A stretch of DNA of 64,000 nt from Evansella sp. LMS18 (GTDB lineage Bacteria; Bacillota; Bacilli; Bacillales; Salisediminibacteriaceae), in assembly GCF_024362785.1 (NCBI RefSeq), contig NZ_CP093301.1, forward strand, positions 3,968,001 to 4,032,000, read 5' to 3'. The position numbers and the translations under genes were made by a program. Position 1 is the first letter of the stretch. Each line of letters begins with the position of its first letter. Below are positions 15,957 through 24,556 of this stretch, one piece after another. The notes beneath the pieces were generated by a model. It saw nothing but the letters and a program-made list of their open reading frames with translations, was not told where the DNA came from and did no database searches.

Positions 15957-17750
15957 TTGATTAAATTTGATAAACCAACAGTTGAACAGTTTTTTCAGAC
16001 GTATGTGATTACTCAATTCACGGTGACTGATGATGAGAAGAAGCTTATTTTTTCCAGCAACCTGAACGGAAAGATGAACGTTTGGGCAATGGATTTGGAC
16101 AGAGGGTATCCATATATGTTCGGGCATACAGAGCAATCGTGCAGTTTCCTGAAAGCGGATCCGAAAGAGCGTTTTGTGCTGGGCGGATTTGACCGGGATG
16201 GAGATGAAAACCATCATATATATGCTTTTCCTTTTGAAGGCGGAAAGCCGAAAAAGCTTATTGAGGCTGATGAGAACGATAAATACTTTTTCGCCCATTT
16301 GAGCAAGGATGGGGAGAGGCTTTACTATGTTACGAGCAAGGATAACCCTCAGTTTTTAAAAGGTTTCGTTTACCATATCAGCGAAGACAGGCATGAGGAG
16401 TTATATTCAGGTGATGGGGCTGCCACCTATATTGGCTCTGTATCTCCGGACGAAAAATACGCTGTGATAATTAAATTTTATGCGAATACATACTCCGTTG
16501 GATATTTGCTGAACCAGGAGTCAGGCGAAATGACAGCCATTTCAAAGGACCCGGAGCGGGTTCATGTGTTTGGAGATGCTGCGTTTATCTCTGATGATGA
16601 AATTATTTATATCACTAATGATGAAGCAGAGTTTGATTATGTCATGAAATACAATATCAGTACCGGAAAGCATGAGCGCTTTGCGGAATTTGAAAATGAA
16701 AGTGCTTCTACTCTGAAGTGGCATAAGGGTTCAGAGACAGTTTATATAGTAACGGAAACAGGTGTGGAAGATTTTATTTATAAAATGAAAGCCGGAGACT
16801 CTGAACCGGAGCCTCTTTCATCCCCAGTTACACAAGTTGATGGGTTCACCGTTTCGAAAAACGGAAACGCCTATCTTGTGGGCCGTACTGCAGTGGAACC
16901 ATTCAACATTTACCGGACGACAGAAAATGGTGAATGGGAAAAGGTGACGGATAACCGTGTGCTTGGTGTGTCCCAGGAGGAGATGGTGGATCCGGAGGTC
17001 GTATCTTATTCCTCATTCGACGGGAAGGAAATCGAAGCCCTCTGGTTTAAGGCAAAACCGGAGCAGGATAACGGCCATGTGATTTTCTGGCCCCACGGAG
17101 GCCCTCAGGCTGCGGAGAGAAAAATGTTCCGGGCTATGTTCCAGTGCCTGCTAAACCGTGGATATTCCATTTTCGCACCAAACTTCCGGGGAAGTACAGG
17201 GTATGGAGCCACATTTGTAAAGCTTGTTGAACGTGACTGGGGAGAAGGCCCGCGCCTTGACTGTGTCGCTGGAATTGAGTGGCTTTTCGAGACTGGGAAA
17301 TGTGACAGAGACAAACTTTTCGTCCTTGGAGGAAGCTATGGCGGGTATATGACGTTGCTCCTTGCCGGCCGCCATCCGGAGTATTTTAAAGCTGTTATCG
17401 ATATCTTTGGGGTTTCTAACCTGTTTACGTTTGTTAAGTCCGTCCCTGAACACTGGAAGCCGATCATGGATAAATGGGTCGGGGATCCGGAGCGGGATAA
17501 AGAACGCTTCGAAAAAGACTCGCCTATTACTTACTTAGATTCCATGAGAAAGCCGATGCTCGTTATTCAGGGGGCGAACGACCCGCGGGTTGTAAAAGAA
17601 GAGTCGGATCAAATAGTAGAAAAGCTGAAGGAACAAGGCACAGAGGTGGACTACTTAGTGCTTGATGATGAAGGTCACGGCTTTTCGAAAAAAGAAAACG
17701 AAATCAAAGTATATAAGCAGATTATCGACTTTTTAGATAAACATCAATAA
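15957..17750 (+). CDS. S9 family prolyl oligopeptidase/acylaminoacyl-peptidase-like enzyme
   Basis: The 597-residue cytoplasmic enzyme has an N-terminal beta-propeller (~1-340, repeated strands such as LIFSSNLNGKMNVWAMDL) and a C-terminal alpha/beta hydrolase. The nucleophile motif is GGSYGGYM near residue 463, the acid lies in GANDPR and the histidine in GHGFS. HGGPQ forms the oxyanion region. It should cleave short peptides or acyl-amino acids. The start is TTG at 15957 after AGGAGAGG; spacing is long, so the exact start is less sure. Followed by a strong terminator. Confidence 0.9.
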   Translation: MIKFDKPTVEQFFQTYVITQFTVTDDEKKLIFSSNLNGKMNVWAMDLDRGYPYMFGHTEQSCSFLKADPKERFVLGGFDRDGDENHHIYAFPFEGGKPKKLIEADENDKYFFAHLSKDGERLYYVTSKDNPQFLKGFVYHISEDRHEELYSGDGAATYIGSVSPDEKYAVIIKFYANTYSVGYLLNQESGEMTAISKDPERVHVFGDAAFISDDEIIYITNDEAEFDYVMKYNISTGKHERFAEFENESASTLKWHKGSETVYIVTETGVEDFIYKMKAGDSEPEPLSSPVTQVDGFTVSKNGNAYLVGRTAVEPFNIYRTTENGEWEKVTDNRVLGVSQEEMVDPEVVSYSSFDGKEIEALWFKAKPEQDNGHVIFWPHGGPQAAERKMFRAMFQCLLNRGYSIFAPNFRGSTGYGATFVKLVERDWGEGPRLDCVAGIEWLFETGKCDRDKLFVLGGSYGGYMTLLLAGRHPEYFKAVIDIFGVSNLFTFVKSVPEHWKPIMDKWVGDPERDKERFEKDSPITYLDSMRKPMLVIQGANDPRVVKEESDQIVEKLKEQGTEVDYLVLDDEGHGFSKKENEIKVYKQIIDFLDKHQ

Positions 17751-17760
17751 TAAATACAGG

Positions 17761-17793
17761 CCATCTGTGGGACGCTCCTGCAGATGGTTTTTT
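17761..17793 (+). terminator. Rho-independent terminator
   Basis: CCATCTG / CAGATGG, a 7-bp stem with a 13-base loop, is followed by TTTTTT. Confidence 0.85.
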
Positions 17794-17838
17794 GCTTAAA
17801 TAAAATAATTTTTATTTTTCTCCAACACTTTGTGTTTT

Positions 17839-17844
17839 TGAAAC
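17839..17844 (+). promoter_or_regulatory. Possible ECF-type -35 box TGAAAC
   Basis: TGAAAC preceded by a T run is the usual -35 box of ECF sigma factors and lies 100 bases before the sigma gene. A matching -10 is not obvious (GCAAC sits at +16). If real, the sigma factor drives its own operon. Confidence 0.3.
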
Positions 17845-17942
17845 GTTATCTATATGAAGAGCAACAGAAATCAGAAACAGAACTGGGACACGGGCATTTG
17901 AAAGGGATAGTTATAAAAGCCAAAAAAGAAGTGAGTGAGTTT

Positions 17943-18404
17943 ATGAATGTTACAGTCTTATATGAAAACTTAAAAGACGATCTGTTCCGTTTTGCCCGGT
18001 CTGTTTCAAGGCATGAACAGGAGGCGAACGATCTCGTGCAAATTGCTTTAGTTAAAGCCTGGCAGGAAGAAAAACTACTTAGCCTCCCGGTACACAAGCA
18101 GCGTGCATGGTTTTACCGGGTGATGAAAAATCAGCTCATTGATGAGCGGAGGAAAGAAAAACGGCTCACAGAGTGGGAGGATGACCTCGTATTGCCGGCA
18201 CGGGTTATCGCGGCTGATCACCTTGAAATAACAGAACTGCTTTCTCAGCTGCCACATGAATTCAGTGATATTGTTTTTAAACGATACTGGCTTGGCCTTT
18301 CAAGCAAAGAGATCGGCACGCAGCTCGGACTGCCGGATTCAACAGTGAGATATAAGCTCCGCCAGGCTATAAGCAGATTAAGAAAAATTTTAGAGGAGGA
18401 ATAA
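17943..18404 (+). CDS. ECF-type sigma-70 family RNA polymerase sigma factor
   Basis: The 153-residue protein has region 2 (FRFARSVSRHEQEANDLVQIALVKAW, then RAWFYRVMKNQLIDERR) and region 4 with a helix-turn-helix (LSSKEIGTQLGLPDSTVRYKLRQA). Length and layout fit small ECF sigma factors. I placed the start at the ATG at 17943; a GTG at 17931 is possible. The stop codon is 2 bases before the next start, so the pair is an operon. No anti-sigma gene with membrane helices is next to it, which is unusual for this class. Confidence 0.85.
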   Translation: MNVTVLYENLKDDLFRFARSVSRHEQEANDLVQIALVKAWQEEKLLSLPVHKQRAWFYRVMKNQLIDERRKEKRLTEWEDDLVLPARVIAADHLEITELLSQLPHEFSDIVFKRYWLGLSSKEIGTQLGLPDSTVRYKLRQAISRLRKILEEE

Positions 18405-18406
18405 TA

Positions 18407-19609
18407 ATGGGCCAGATTATTGGAAATGTTGGAGTTCTTGATTTAACAAAGGCAACAGAAGAGAGTATCCAGGGAATTGATGAAATCAGCAATGCAGGGG
18501 TGGTCCTTTACCGGCCTGAAACGGCTCATTTCTTAACCAGGCTGAACATCGGCAATATTGGAAAAAGCAAGGAGCTTCCGGAAGGAGCCCAGCTGCACCA
18601 GGGGGTTCTGACCATTGACCAAGGTTATCTCGCTTCGATTAAGGATACGTTGAAGCTGTTTATTATCGGAGTTGTTATTTTTGATAAAAATATTGATTCT
18701 GAACAAATTTCCAAAGAAAAATTAATGATTTCCGGCATTGGAAAAGTTTATGCACCGTCGCACTTGTCGGGGGCGGCCAGCAGTACTGTTACCGATGGGA
18801 CTATCAGTGTAAGCGTTTATGAAGGGGCACCTCCCCGGATTGAGAATGGAGAATTCACCTTAACAAACACATATCTCGACGGCCAGGAGGAGAAGGTCAA
18901 TCTTCTCGTGAACGGAGTATTACAGCTTGCCAGGGATTTAGACATGGATAAATTTAATGAAAAGATTAATAAGCTGGAGGTTAACGGCGTTGTAAATGTG
19001 TATGGTGAACAGGAAACTGAGTTTTACAGAAAAAAGGCAGATATAACCGGAGTCGTAGAAGTAACACCAGCCGGATACGAAGTTATTTCAAAGCTGACGA
19101 GAATCAATTCCCGTTCTGTCCGCCGGTTCAAAAACAACAAGATTTATACAAAGAGGCCGATTATTTTTGAAGCGGATGTAACAAGAGAGCTTATCAGCAA
19201 GACGTTTACAAATATTCAGACCTCCTCCTATATCGTCTGCCATGAATCGCTGGAAGATATCATGTACGAGATTACGAATATTGAAGCGGAAATTCTTCCT
19301 TACGAGCACAGCTTTGTGTTGATTAGAGACGATGAAACATGGTCAAATGAGGAGTTTCTTGCACTGGAAAATCCGGTGAACTTTATCGTCGACGGGCAGC
19401 TGACCCTTGAGAAAGATGTGGAAGGGGTTGTGTTAAAGGAGAAGGTTGCTGCTGTGGATATACTGAGCGAGGTTATTATTCAGGAGAAGAAACTGAAAGG
19501 CAGCCTGCAGAACCTTGTACGAGTTAATACCGGCAGGATTATTGAAGCGGAGAAGGATAAAAACAAAGACTCAGTTGTTTTAAAAAATGTTGGGGAACTC
19601 TCCCTTTAA
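18407..19609 (+). CDS. Beta-repeat (bactofilin-like) protein cotranscribed with the sigma factor
   Basis: The 400-residue protein has no signal peptide or membrane helix. It consists of short alternating strands with repeated patterns such as KLEVNGVVNVYGE, INVGVLDL-like turns and NFIVDGQLTLEKDV, suggesting a beta-solenoid or stacked beta-fold as in polymer-forming bactofilins. I do not recognise a named family. The GAGGAGG site and a 2-base gap from the sigma gene imply translational coupling. It could be a scaffold that senses a stress or binds the sigma factor in place of an anti-sigma factor; this is inference. Confidence 0.6.
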   Translation: MGQIIGNVGVLDLTKATEESIQGIDEISNAGVVLYRPETAHFLTRLNIGNIGKSKELPEGAQLHQGVLTIDQGYLASIKDTLKLFIIGVVIFDKNIDSEQISKEKLMISGIGKVYAPSHLSGAASSTVTDGTISVSVYEGAPPRIENGEFTLTNTYLDGQEEKVNLLVNGVLQLARDLDMDKFNEKINKLEVNGVVNVYGEQETEFYRKKADITGVVEVTPAGYEVISKLTRINSRSVRRFKNNKIYTKRPIIFEADVTRELISKTFTNIQTSSYIVCHESLEDIMYEITNIEAEILPYEHSFVLIRDDETWSNEEFLALENPVNFIVDGQLTLEKDVEGVVLKEKVAAVDILSEVIIQEKKLKGSLQNLVRVNTGRIIEAEKDKNKDSVVLKNVGELSL

Positions 19610-19703
19610 GAAAGAGGGCGAAAAAGAGTTTCAAGTGTCACTAAATATTGGGGGAAATTGTTTAAGTTAAGTCGGAATTTTATATTAACTTCACAGTAAA
19701 ATG

Positions 19704-19735
19704 AGCCTCTTTCGAATGAAAGAGGCTTTTTGTTT
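19704..19735 (+). terminator. Rho-independent terminator
   Basis: AGCCTCTTTC / GAAAGAGGCT, a perfect 10-bp stem with a 4-base loop, is followed by TTTTTGTTTT. Confidence 0.9.
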
Positions 19736-19787
19736 TGCAGTCGTAAGGGAAACAAACACATAAAGGAAAATAGAGAGGGGAAGAAGT

Positions 19788-19937
19788 ATGATAGATACAG
19801 AACTGATGGGCTGGTGGATGATTTTTCCCCTTGCTCTTGCGGCAGTGGTTTTTGGAATAGCCATTTACGGCCTTATAAGGTTAATCCGGAGATGGGCGAG
19901 GCAGAAAAATAAAGATAGAGAAGACCATAGTCTTTAG
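19788..19937 (+). CDS. 49-residue single-pass membrane protein
   Basis: An ATG behind GAGAGGGGAAG opens a 49-codon frame starting MIDTELMGWW. A single long membrane helix (MIFPLALAAVVFGIAIYGLI) is followed by a basic tail (RRWARQKNKDRED). Typical small membrane protein; no known family. It may share a transcript with the SDR gene 56 bases downstream. Confidence 0.6.
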   Translation: MIDTELMGWWMIFPLALAAVVFGIAIYGLIRLIRRWARQKNKDREDHSL

Positions 19938-19993
19938 CTTACCTCTTGGTTTTAATTTAGTAACCTTTTATTCCTTAAAAGGAGGAACCCAAT

Positions 19994-21082
19994 ATGAAAG
20001 AAAGCCAGATTGGCACTTATTCAAAAAAAGCACCAAAAATGCAGCTGAAAAAACTCCGTGAGCAGGTGATTGTCATTACCGGCGCGTCGAGCGGAATCGG
20101 TCTTGTTACAGCAAGAATGGCTGCTAAAAAGGGAGCCAGACTAGTCCTGGCCGCAAGAAATGAAGAAGCTTTGCGGGAATTAACGGACGAGCTGAGGGAA
20201 AAAGAAGGCTGCAGAGCAGTCTGGGTAAAAGCTGACGTGAGTCGTGAAGAGGAAGTAGCTTACGTTGCTAAAACAGCCCTTGTACATTTTGGACGTTTTG
20301 ACACGTGGGTGAATAATGCTGGTGTAGCTATATTCGGAAAAGGGGCAGAGGTTACAATAAGAGATATGCGTAATTTGTTCGAAACTAATTTCTGGAGCGC
20401 TGTATATGGAACAAGGGTGGCGGTCAGGCATTTTAAAGAAAGAGGAGAGGCAGGGGCTGTAATTAACGTTGGCAGTGCATATGGTGATGTTGGCGTAGTT
20501 TTACAGCCGGCATATTCTTCCTCAAAACACGCCCTCCATGGCTGGACGGAGAGTATCAGAAGAGAGCTGGAAGCAGAAAAATCGCCTGTTTCTGTCACTT
20601 TAATTCATGCAGGAAGAGTGGATACCCCATTAAATGAGCATGCAGTAAGCTATCTGAAACAGCAGCCTGCCCATGGGGAGATGATCTATCCTCCGGAAGC
20701 TGTAGCTGAGGCAATCTTATTTTCAGCGGAAAACCGGAAGAGAGATATGTACGTGGGAGCTCAGGCAAGGTTGGGCGATCTAATCGGAACAATCTCTCCT
20801 AGAGCAGGAGATGTTGTCAATTCTCTGGTGATGACCCGTACACAGCATGCAAAAAGGCCATCGAAACCGAAGGAGGACAATGCACTCTATGAGGCAGGCT
20901 ACGGGTTACATGAGCAGGGAACAAATGTAGGCTGGGTAAGGGGAAGAAGCTATTATGTAAAGGCTGTGAAACACCCGTGGATTACAATGCTGGCTGCTGC
21001 AGGGGCAGGTTTGCTGGTGTGGAAAATTGTAAAACGATTTCGTGACCGCAGGCGGATGAAACAATCAAGTGAATTATTGTAA
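19994..21082 (+). CDS. SDR-family oxidoreductase with C-terminal membrane anchor
   Basis: The 362-residue protein contains a classical Rossmann SDR domain. The cofactor motif TGASSGIG is near residue 31, NNAG near 108, and the catalytic Ser with YSSSK (Tyr-x-x-x-Lys) near 173-177. A ~100-residue extension ends with a hydrophobic helix (ITMLAAAGAGLLVWKIV) and a basic tail, so the enzyme is probably attached to the membrane's inner face. It should reduce or oxidise a carbonyl/alcohol with NAD(P)(H); substrate unknown. AAGGAGG site before ATG. Confidence 0.85.
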   Translation: MKESQIGTYSKKAPKMQLKKLREQVIVITGASSGIGLVTARMAAKKGARLVLAARNEEALRELTDELREKEGCRAVWVKADVSREEEVAYVAKTALVHFGRFDTWVNNAGVAIFGKGAEVTIRDMRNLFETNFWSAVYGTRVAVRHFKERGEAGAVINVGSAYGDVGVVLQPAYSSSKHALHGWTESIRRELEAEKSPVSVTLIHAGRVDTPLNEHAVSYLKQQPAHGEMIYPPEAVAEAILFSAENRKRDMYVGAQARLGDLIGTISPRAGDVVNSLVMTRTQHAKRPSKPKEDNALYEAGYGLHEQGTNVGWVRGRSYYVKAVKHPWITMLAAAGAGLLVWKIVKRFRDRRRMKQSSELL

Positions 21083-21088
21083 TCAAAG

Positions 21089-21329
21089 AAGCTGGGACAG
21101 AGATAGGTATAAACTTGAAAAAGCGAATAATCAATACATTAAGCGTAGGAAATATACGCAGACTCCTGCGGGAACAGCATGAGCCGAAGACCCCGCAGGT
21201 TGTTTTTTACCGAGGAGGCTGAGGCCATGCCCGCGGACGCGAAGTATATTTCCGGAGCGGTGTCTAAGCTCCTTTCTTGGTTCTCGTTCGTTTTTTCCTT
21301 AGTAAAGTAATGTACCATTGTCCCAGCTT
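21089..21329. repeat. 241-bp dispersed repeat with 11-bp terminal inverted repeats
   Basis: AAGCTGGGACA (21089-21099) and its exact inverse (21319-21329) bound a GC-rich interior. That interior contains CTCCTGCGGGAACAGC and CCCCGCAGG segments seen widely, from memory, in intergenic repeats of Bacillaceae. It encodes no protein and is MITE-like, lying between convergent genes. Confidence 0.75.
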
Positions 21330-21356
21330 TCTGTTTGCAATTAGCAGTATTAATTT

Positions 21357-22589
21357 TTAGTCAAGCTGATCTGCAGGGCCGAAAAATTCAAAGTGGCTTT
21401 TTTCTTCGGGAACTCCCCAGTCTGCCAGTGCTTTCTTTACAGCTCTCATGAACGGAACCGGGCCGCAGAAATAAAAATCACCTTTATTGTTTTCAACTAC
21501 CGATTGCAGCCATTCCAGGTCCACATAGCCTTCTTTGTCAAATCTCTTTTCAGAACGGTCGCTGTCCAGGGGTTTTTCGTAACAAACATAATAGTTCACG
21601 TTTTCTTTTTTATCAGCGATTCCCTTCACATGCTCGTGCATGGCATGTGTCCTGCTGTTGATAGCTGCATGAATGAAAGTTACTTTCCGTTCAGGCTGTT
21701 TTTCAGTAACCGTATTCAGCATGCTGATCATAGGAGTAAGACCGACTCCGCCGCTGATAAGTACAACCGGTTCTGTGCTTTCCGTATTTAAGTAGAAGTC
21801 GCCTGCAGGAGCTGTAACTTCAATGGTATCTCCTTCGTTTACGTGGTCGTGAAGGTAATTGGAAGCTACGCCATCTGTCACTTCATCGGAAGTTTCTTTT
21901 TTAACACTGATTCGGTAATAACCTTTTCCAGGTGCATCGGATAAGCTGTACTGGCGGACATGAGTGTATTTTTCCCCGGAGATTCTCAGTCTGACACTAA
22001 TATACTGGCCAGGAAGGAAATCAGCGATTGGCTCTCCGTCTTTTGCCTTTAAATAGAAGGAAGTAATCACATCACTTTCCGGCACTTTCTTTTCCACGGT
22101 GAAATTTCTGAACCCGTTCCAGCCGCCTGTTTTGGCTGCTGTTTCTTCATACATTTCCTGTTCCACCTGAATGAACACATTAGCGATTACTCCGTAAGCT
22201 TTTCCCCAGGCTTCAATAATCTCATCGGTTGCAGCTTCTCCGAGAACATCCTTAATTCCGAGCAATAAGTATTTTCCTACGATAGGATATTGGTCTGCTT
22301 TGATTTGCAGGCTTCTATGTTTGTGGGCGATTTGTTTAACAACTGGCAAAATGACTTCCAGGTTATCAATGTATTGTGCAGCTGCGTATACAGTATTCGC
22401 AAGAGCCCTCGGCTGTTTTCCCTGTTTTTGATTCGCGTGATTGAATACATTTAAAAGTTCCGGATGGTTTTCAAACATCATCTCATAAAATCTCGTTGTA
22501 ATTGCTTCCCCATGTTCTGCTAATACAGGAGCTGTTGATTTAACAATATCAATTGTTTTTTGGTCTAACACTTCTGTGGCAGTAGTCAC
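21357..22589 (-). CDS. hmp: Flavohaemoprotein (nitric oxide dioxygenase)
   Basis: The 410-residue protein has the three-domain Hmp structure. The globin domain (1-~140) includes the haem-ligand histidine in AHKHRSLQI. The FAD domain carries HVRQYSLSD, and the NAD domain carries VLISGGVGLTPM and a C-terminal CGPVPFM motif. It oxidises NO to nitrate with O2 and NADH. The start is GTG at 22589, seven bases after AAAGGGGAG. It diverges from an NsrR-type gene, with operator-like dyads between them, so NO-responsive control is expected. Confidence 0.95.
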   Translation of the reverse strand: MTTATEVLDQKTIDIVKSTAPVLAEHGEAITTRFYEMMFENHPELLNVFNHANQKQGKQPRALANTVYAAAQYIDNLEVILPVVKQIAHKHRSLQIKADQYPIVGKYLLLGIKDVLGEAATDEIIEAWGKAYGVIANVFIQVEQEMYEETAAKTGGWNGFRNFTVEKKVPESDVITSFYLKAKDGEPIADFLPGQYISVRLRISGEKYTHVRQYSLSDAPGKGYYRISVKKETSDEVTDGVASNYLHDHVNEGDTIEVTAPAGDFYLNTESTEPVVLISGGVGLTPMISMLNTVTEKQPERKVTFIHAAINSRTHAMHEHVKGIADKKENVNYYVCYEKPLDSDRSEKRFDKEGYVDLEWLQSVVENNKGDFYFCGPVPFMRAVKKALADWGVPEEKSHFEFFGPADQLD

Positions 22590-22629
22590 TTAAAATCTCC
22601 CCTTTAATAATATTTTTACTGTGAATAAC

Positions 22630-22694
22630 ATGTATTTTGAATACATCTTTAATTATAGAGGTTTATCATGATAAAAGAAGTATTTCAGATACAT
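22630..22694. promoter_or_regulatory. NsrR-type operators and -10 box in the hmp-nsrR interval
   Basis: ATGTATTTTGAATACAT (22630-22646) is a near-perfect NsrR-type dyad. AGTATTTCAGATACAT (22679-22694) is a second, looser copy. On the minus strand TATAAT (22652-22657) lies between them, so one dyad covers the hmp start point and the other lies upstream of its -35 box. Confidence 0.75.
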
Positions 22695-22785
22695 GTTTGA
22701 AATATTGTCACATTTGCTGTGAAATCAATCACTTCATTTTCTGTGTTATAGTAGACGTAACAGTAAATTAAACAGGGTGAGGCTA

Positions 22786-23220
22786 ATGCAGTTAACGATA
22801 TATACGGACTATACATTACGGGTGCTCATGTATTTAGGTGCAAAGCCTGAAGGCAGCCGTTCCAATATAAAGGAAATCGCCGAGTTTTATAACATTTCCA
22901 GCAACCACCTTGGCAAAGTGGTGTATGAGATGGGAAAACTCGGTCTCATTGAAACAGTCAGAGGGAGGAATGGCGGCATTACTCTCGCGAAAGATCCGGC
23001 CGACATTATTATCGGAAAGGTAGTCCGGCATACTGAGAACCCGATCAACCTTGTGGAATGTTTCGACCCGGAAAAAAATGCGTGCCGGATTAGCTCAGCA
23101 TGCCGGCTGAAGGGGATATTAAATGAAGCACTAAATGCGTATTTAAAGGTGCTCGATTCATATACGCTGAAGGATGTGCTTGTAAATAAAGATGTGCTTT
23201 ACGGGCTGATTGATAACTGA
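22786..23220 (+). CDS. nsrR: Rrf2-family nitric oxide-sensing repressor NsrR
   Basis: The 144-residue protein is a typical Rrf2 regulator: a winged helix (LTIYTDYTLRVLMYLG ... ISSNHLGKVVYEMGKLG), a wing with RGRNGGI, and three cysteines in the order ECF...NACRISSAC that bind an iron-sulfur cluster. Together with hmp on the other side and the dyads between them, this identifies NsrR, whose cluster reacts with NO and releases DNA. The ATG at 22786 follows GGGTGAGG. An upstream in-frame start at 22777 would lie inside that site. Confidence 0.9.
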   Translation: MQLTIYTDYTLRVLMYLGAKPEGSRSNIKEIAEFYNISSNHLGKVVYEMGKLGLIETVRGRNGGITLAKDPADIIIGKVVRHTENPINLVECFDPEKNACRISSACRLKGILNEALNAYLKVLDSYTLKDVLVNKDVLYGLIDN

Positions 23221-23286
23221 TTATTTTACTAAAAAGGGACCGAAACCAAAGAGAGCGGACTATTAGATGGAAAGGAGGAAGATGAC

Positions 23287-23961
23287 ATGGGGCTGGAACA
23301 GCTGTACGAAGAAATCATATCCTGTGAAAAATGCACGAGACTGAGAGAATGGTGCATTTCTCAGGAAGGGACGAAAAAAGAATATAAAGACGATTCGTAC
23401 TGGTCTCTGCCATTACCAGGCTTCGGCGACCCAGAGGCAAGGATTCTCATTACCGGTCTTGCTCCTGCAGCACATGGCGGAAACAGGACCGGCCGTGTAT
23501 TTACAGGTGACACTTCAGGGCAGTATTTGTTTGCTGCGCTTCACCGGCACGGTTTTTCAAATCAGGAACGCTCCATTTCAAAAGACGATTCACTCGAGCT
23601 GAACGATGTTTTTATTACGAATGTTGTTAAATGCGCTCCGCCGAAAAACAAGCCTGATGCTTCGGAGTTTTCCGCCTGCAGCGGCTTCCTGGAAAAAGAG
23701 ATTACAGCAATGGAAAACCTGGAAGTGATCCTTGCTTTTGGTGGACAGGCCTTCGAGAGGACGAAGAGAGTGTTGCGGAAAATGGGCGCGGATGTTTCAG
23801 CGGCTAAATTCGGCCACGGGGTAAAATATGAGTTTGGGGCAGGTTTCCCGGTACTGATGGGCTCCTATCATACTTCTCTGTATAATATAAATACGAGGCG
23901 GATTACGCCGGAAATGCTTGATGATGTTTTTGAAAAAGTGAAGCATGTAATAGATAAATAG
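23287..23961 (+). CDS. Family 5 (UDGb-type) uracil-DNA glycosylase
   Basis: The 224-residue protein carries the iron-sulfur cysteines CEKC near the N-terminus and two more at NVVKCAPP and SACSGF. The family-5 active-site motif is GLAPAAHGGNRTGRVFTGD, with Ala replacing the usual catalytic Asp/Asn as in UDGb enzymes. The second motif is GSYHTSLYN. It removes uracil (and often other deaminated bases) from DNA. AAAGGAGG site before ATG. Confidence 0.9.
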   Translation: MGLEQLYEEIISCEKCTRLREWCISQEGTKKEYKDDSYWSLPLPGFGDPEARILITGLAPAAHGGNRTGRVFTGDTSGQYLFAALHRHGFSNQERSISKDDSLELNDVFITNVVKCAPPKNKPDASEFSACSGFLEKEITAMENLEVILAFGGQAFERTKRVLRKMGADVSAAKFGHGVKYEFGAGFPVLMGSYHTSLYNINTRRITPEMLDDVFEKVKHVIDK

Positions 23962-23969
23962 TTGAAGAG

Positions 23970-24003
23970 AAAGACCTGGATGCTGAGCATTCAGGTCTTT
24001 TTC
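23970..24003 (+). terminator. Rho-independent terminator
   Basis: AAAGACCTG / CAGGTCTTT, with inner GAATGC-type pairing, is followed by TTTTC. Confidence 0.8.
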
Positions 24004-24024
24004 ACAATGCAAACAGCTACGCTA

Positions 24025-24285
24025 TCAGAGAAACAACACTGAAGCAATAAGTAAACACACCCCAGCTGTTAAAATAATACTCTTCATCACATAATAGTGG
24101 GTGATACTGACGAAGAAGCCGATGATCAGAAAAAACACTAACACGATGAGGCTGTCAGCTCCCCCCGAGCCCCCTGCAGAGCTAAAACCATCAGCCGTGT
24201 ACTTCTCATGGTCTTCCCGGCTATAGAAAAACCCACCGCCTAAAAACGCCAGCCCGATTAAGAGGATAATAATTTTTAAGACCAT
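24025..24285 (-). CDS. Small membrane protein, 86 residues
   Basis: The product has an N-terminal helix (IIILLIGLAFLGGGFFY), a Gly/Ser-rich loop (SSAGGSGGAD), and two more helices to the end. AAAGGAGAAGG precedes the ATG. No family is recognised. It is convergent with the glycosylase gene. Confidence 0.55.
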   Translation of the reverse strand: MVLKIIILLIGLAFLGGGFFYSREDHEKYTADGFSSAGGSGGADSLIVLVFFLIIGFFVSITHYYVMKSIILTAGVCLLIASVLFL

Positions 24286-24556
24286 TGATCCTTCTCCTTT
24301 AAAATGCTTTCTTTCGCCAGTTTTCTGTTTAATCTAAATTATAAGACTTGAAGATAGAAACAAATATAGGTAAAAACTCCTTCTTTATAAAAATAAATTG
24401 TATGATTTAGCTTATTATTTTTTCATGTGTTTTCCATGCTAGACTAACAAGTTAGATACCTTTAACCAGTATTTTGCTTTTTTCAGGCAAGATAATTTTA
24501 AAAAATTGTAATACAGGGAATATGACTTCTGTAAAGAGATCTGAGGAGGTATAAAC

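Noticed and set aside
21157-21250. Structured RNA or riboswitch in the GC-rich interval after the SDR gene
   Set aside because: The segment is bounded by exact 11-bp inverted ends and matches a dispersed repeat pattern, so a mobile repeat explains it better.
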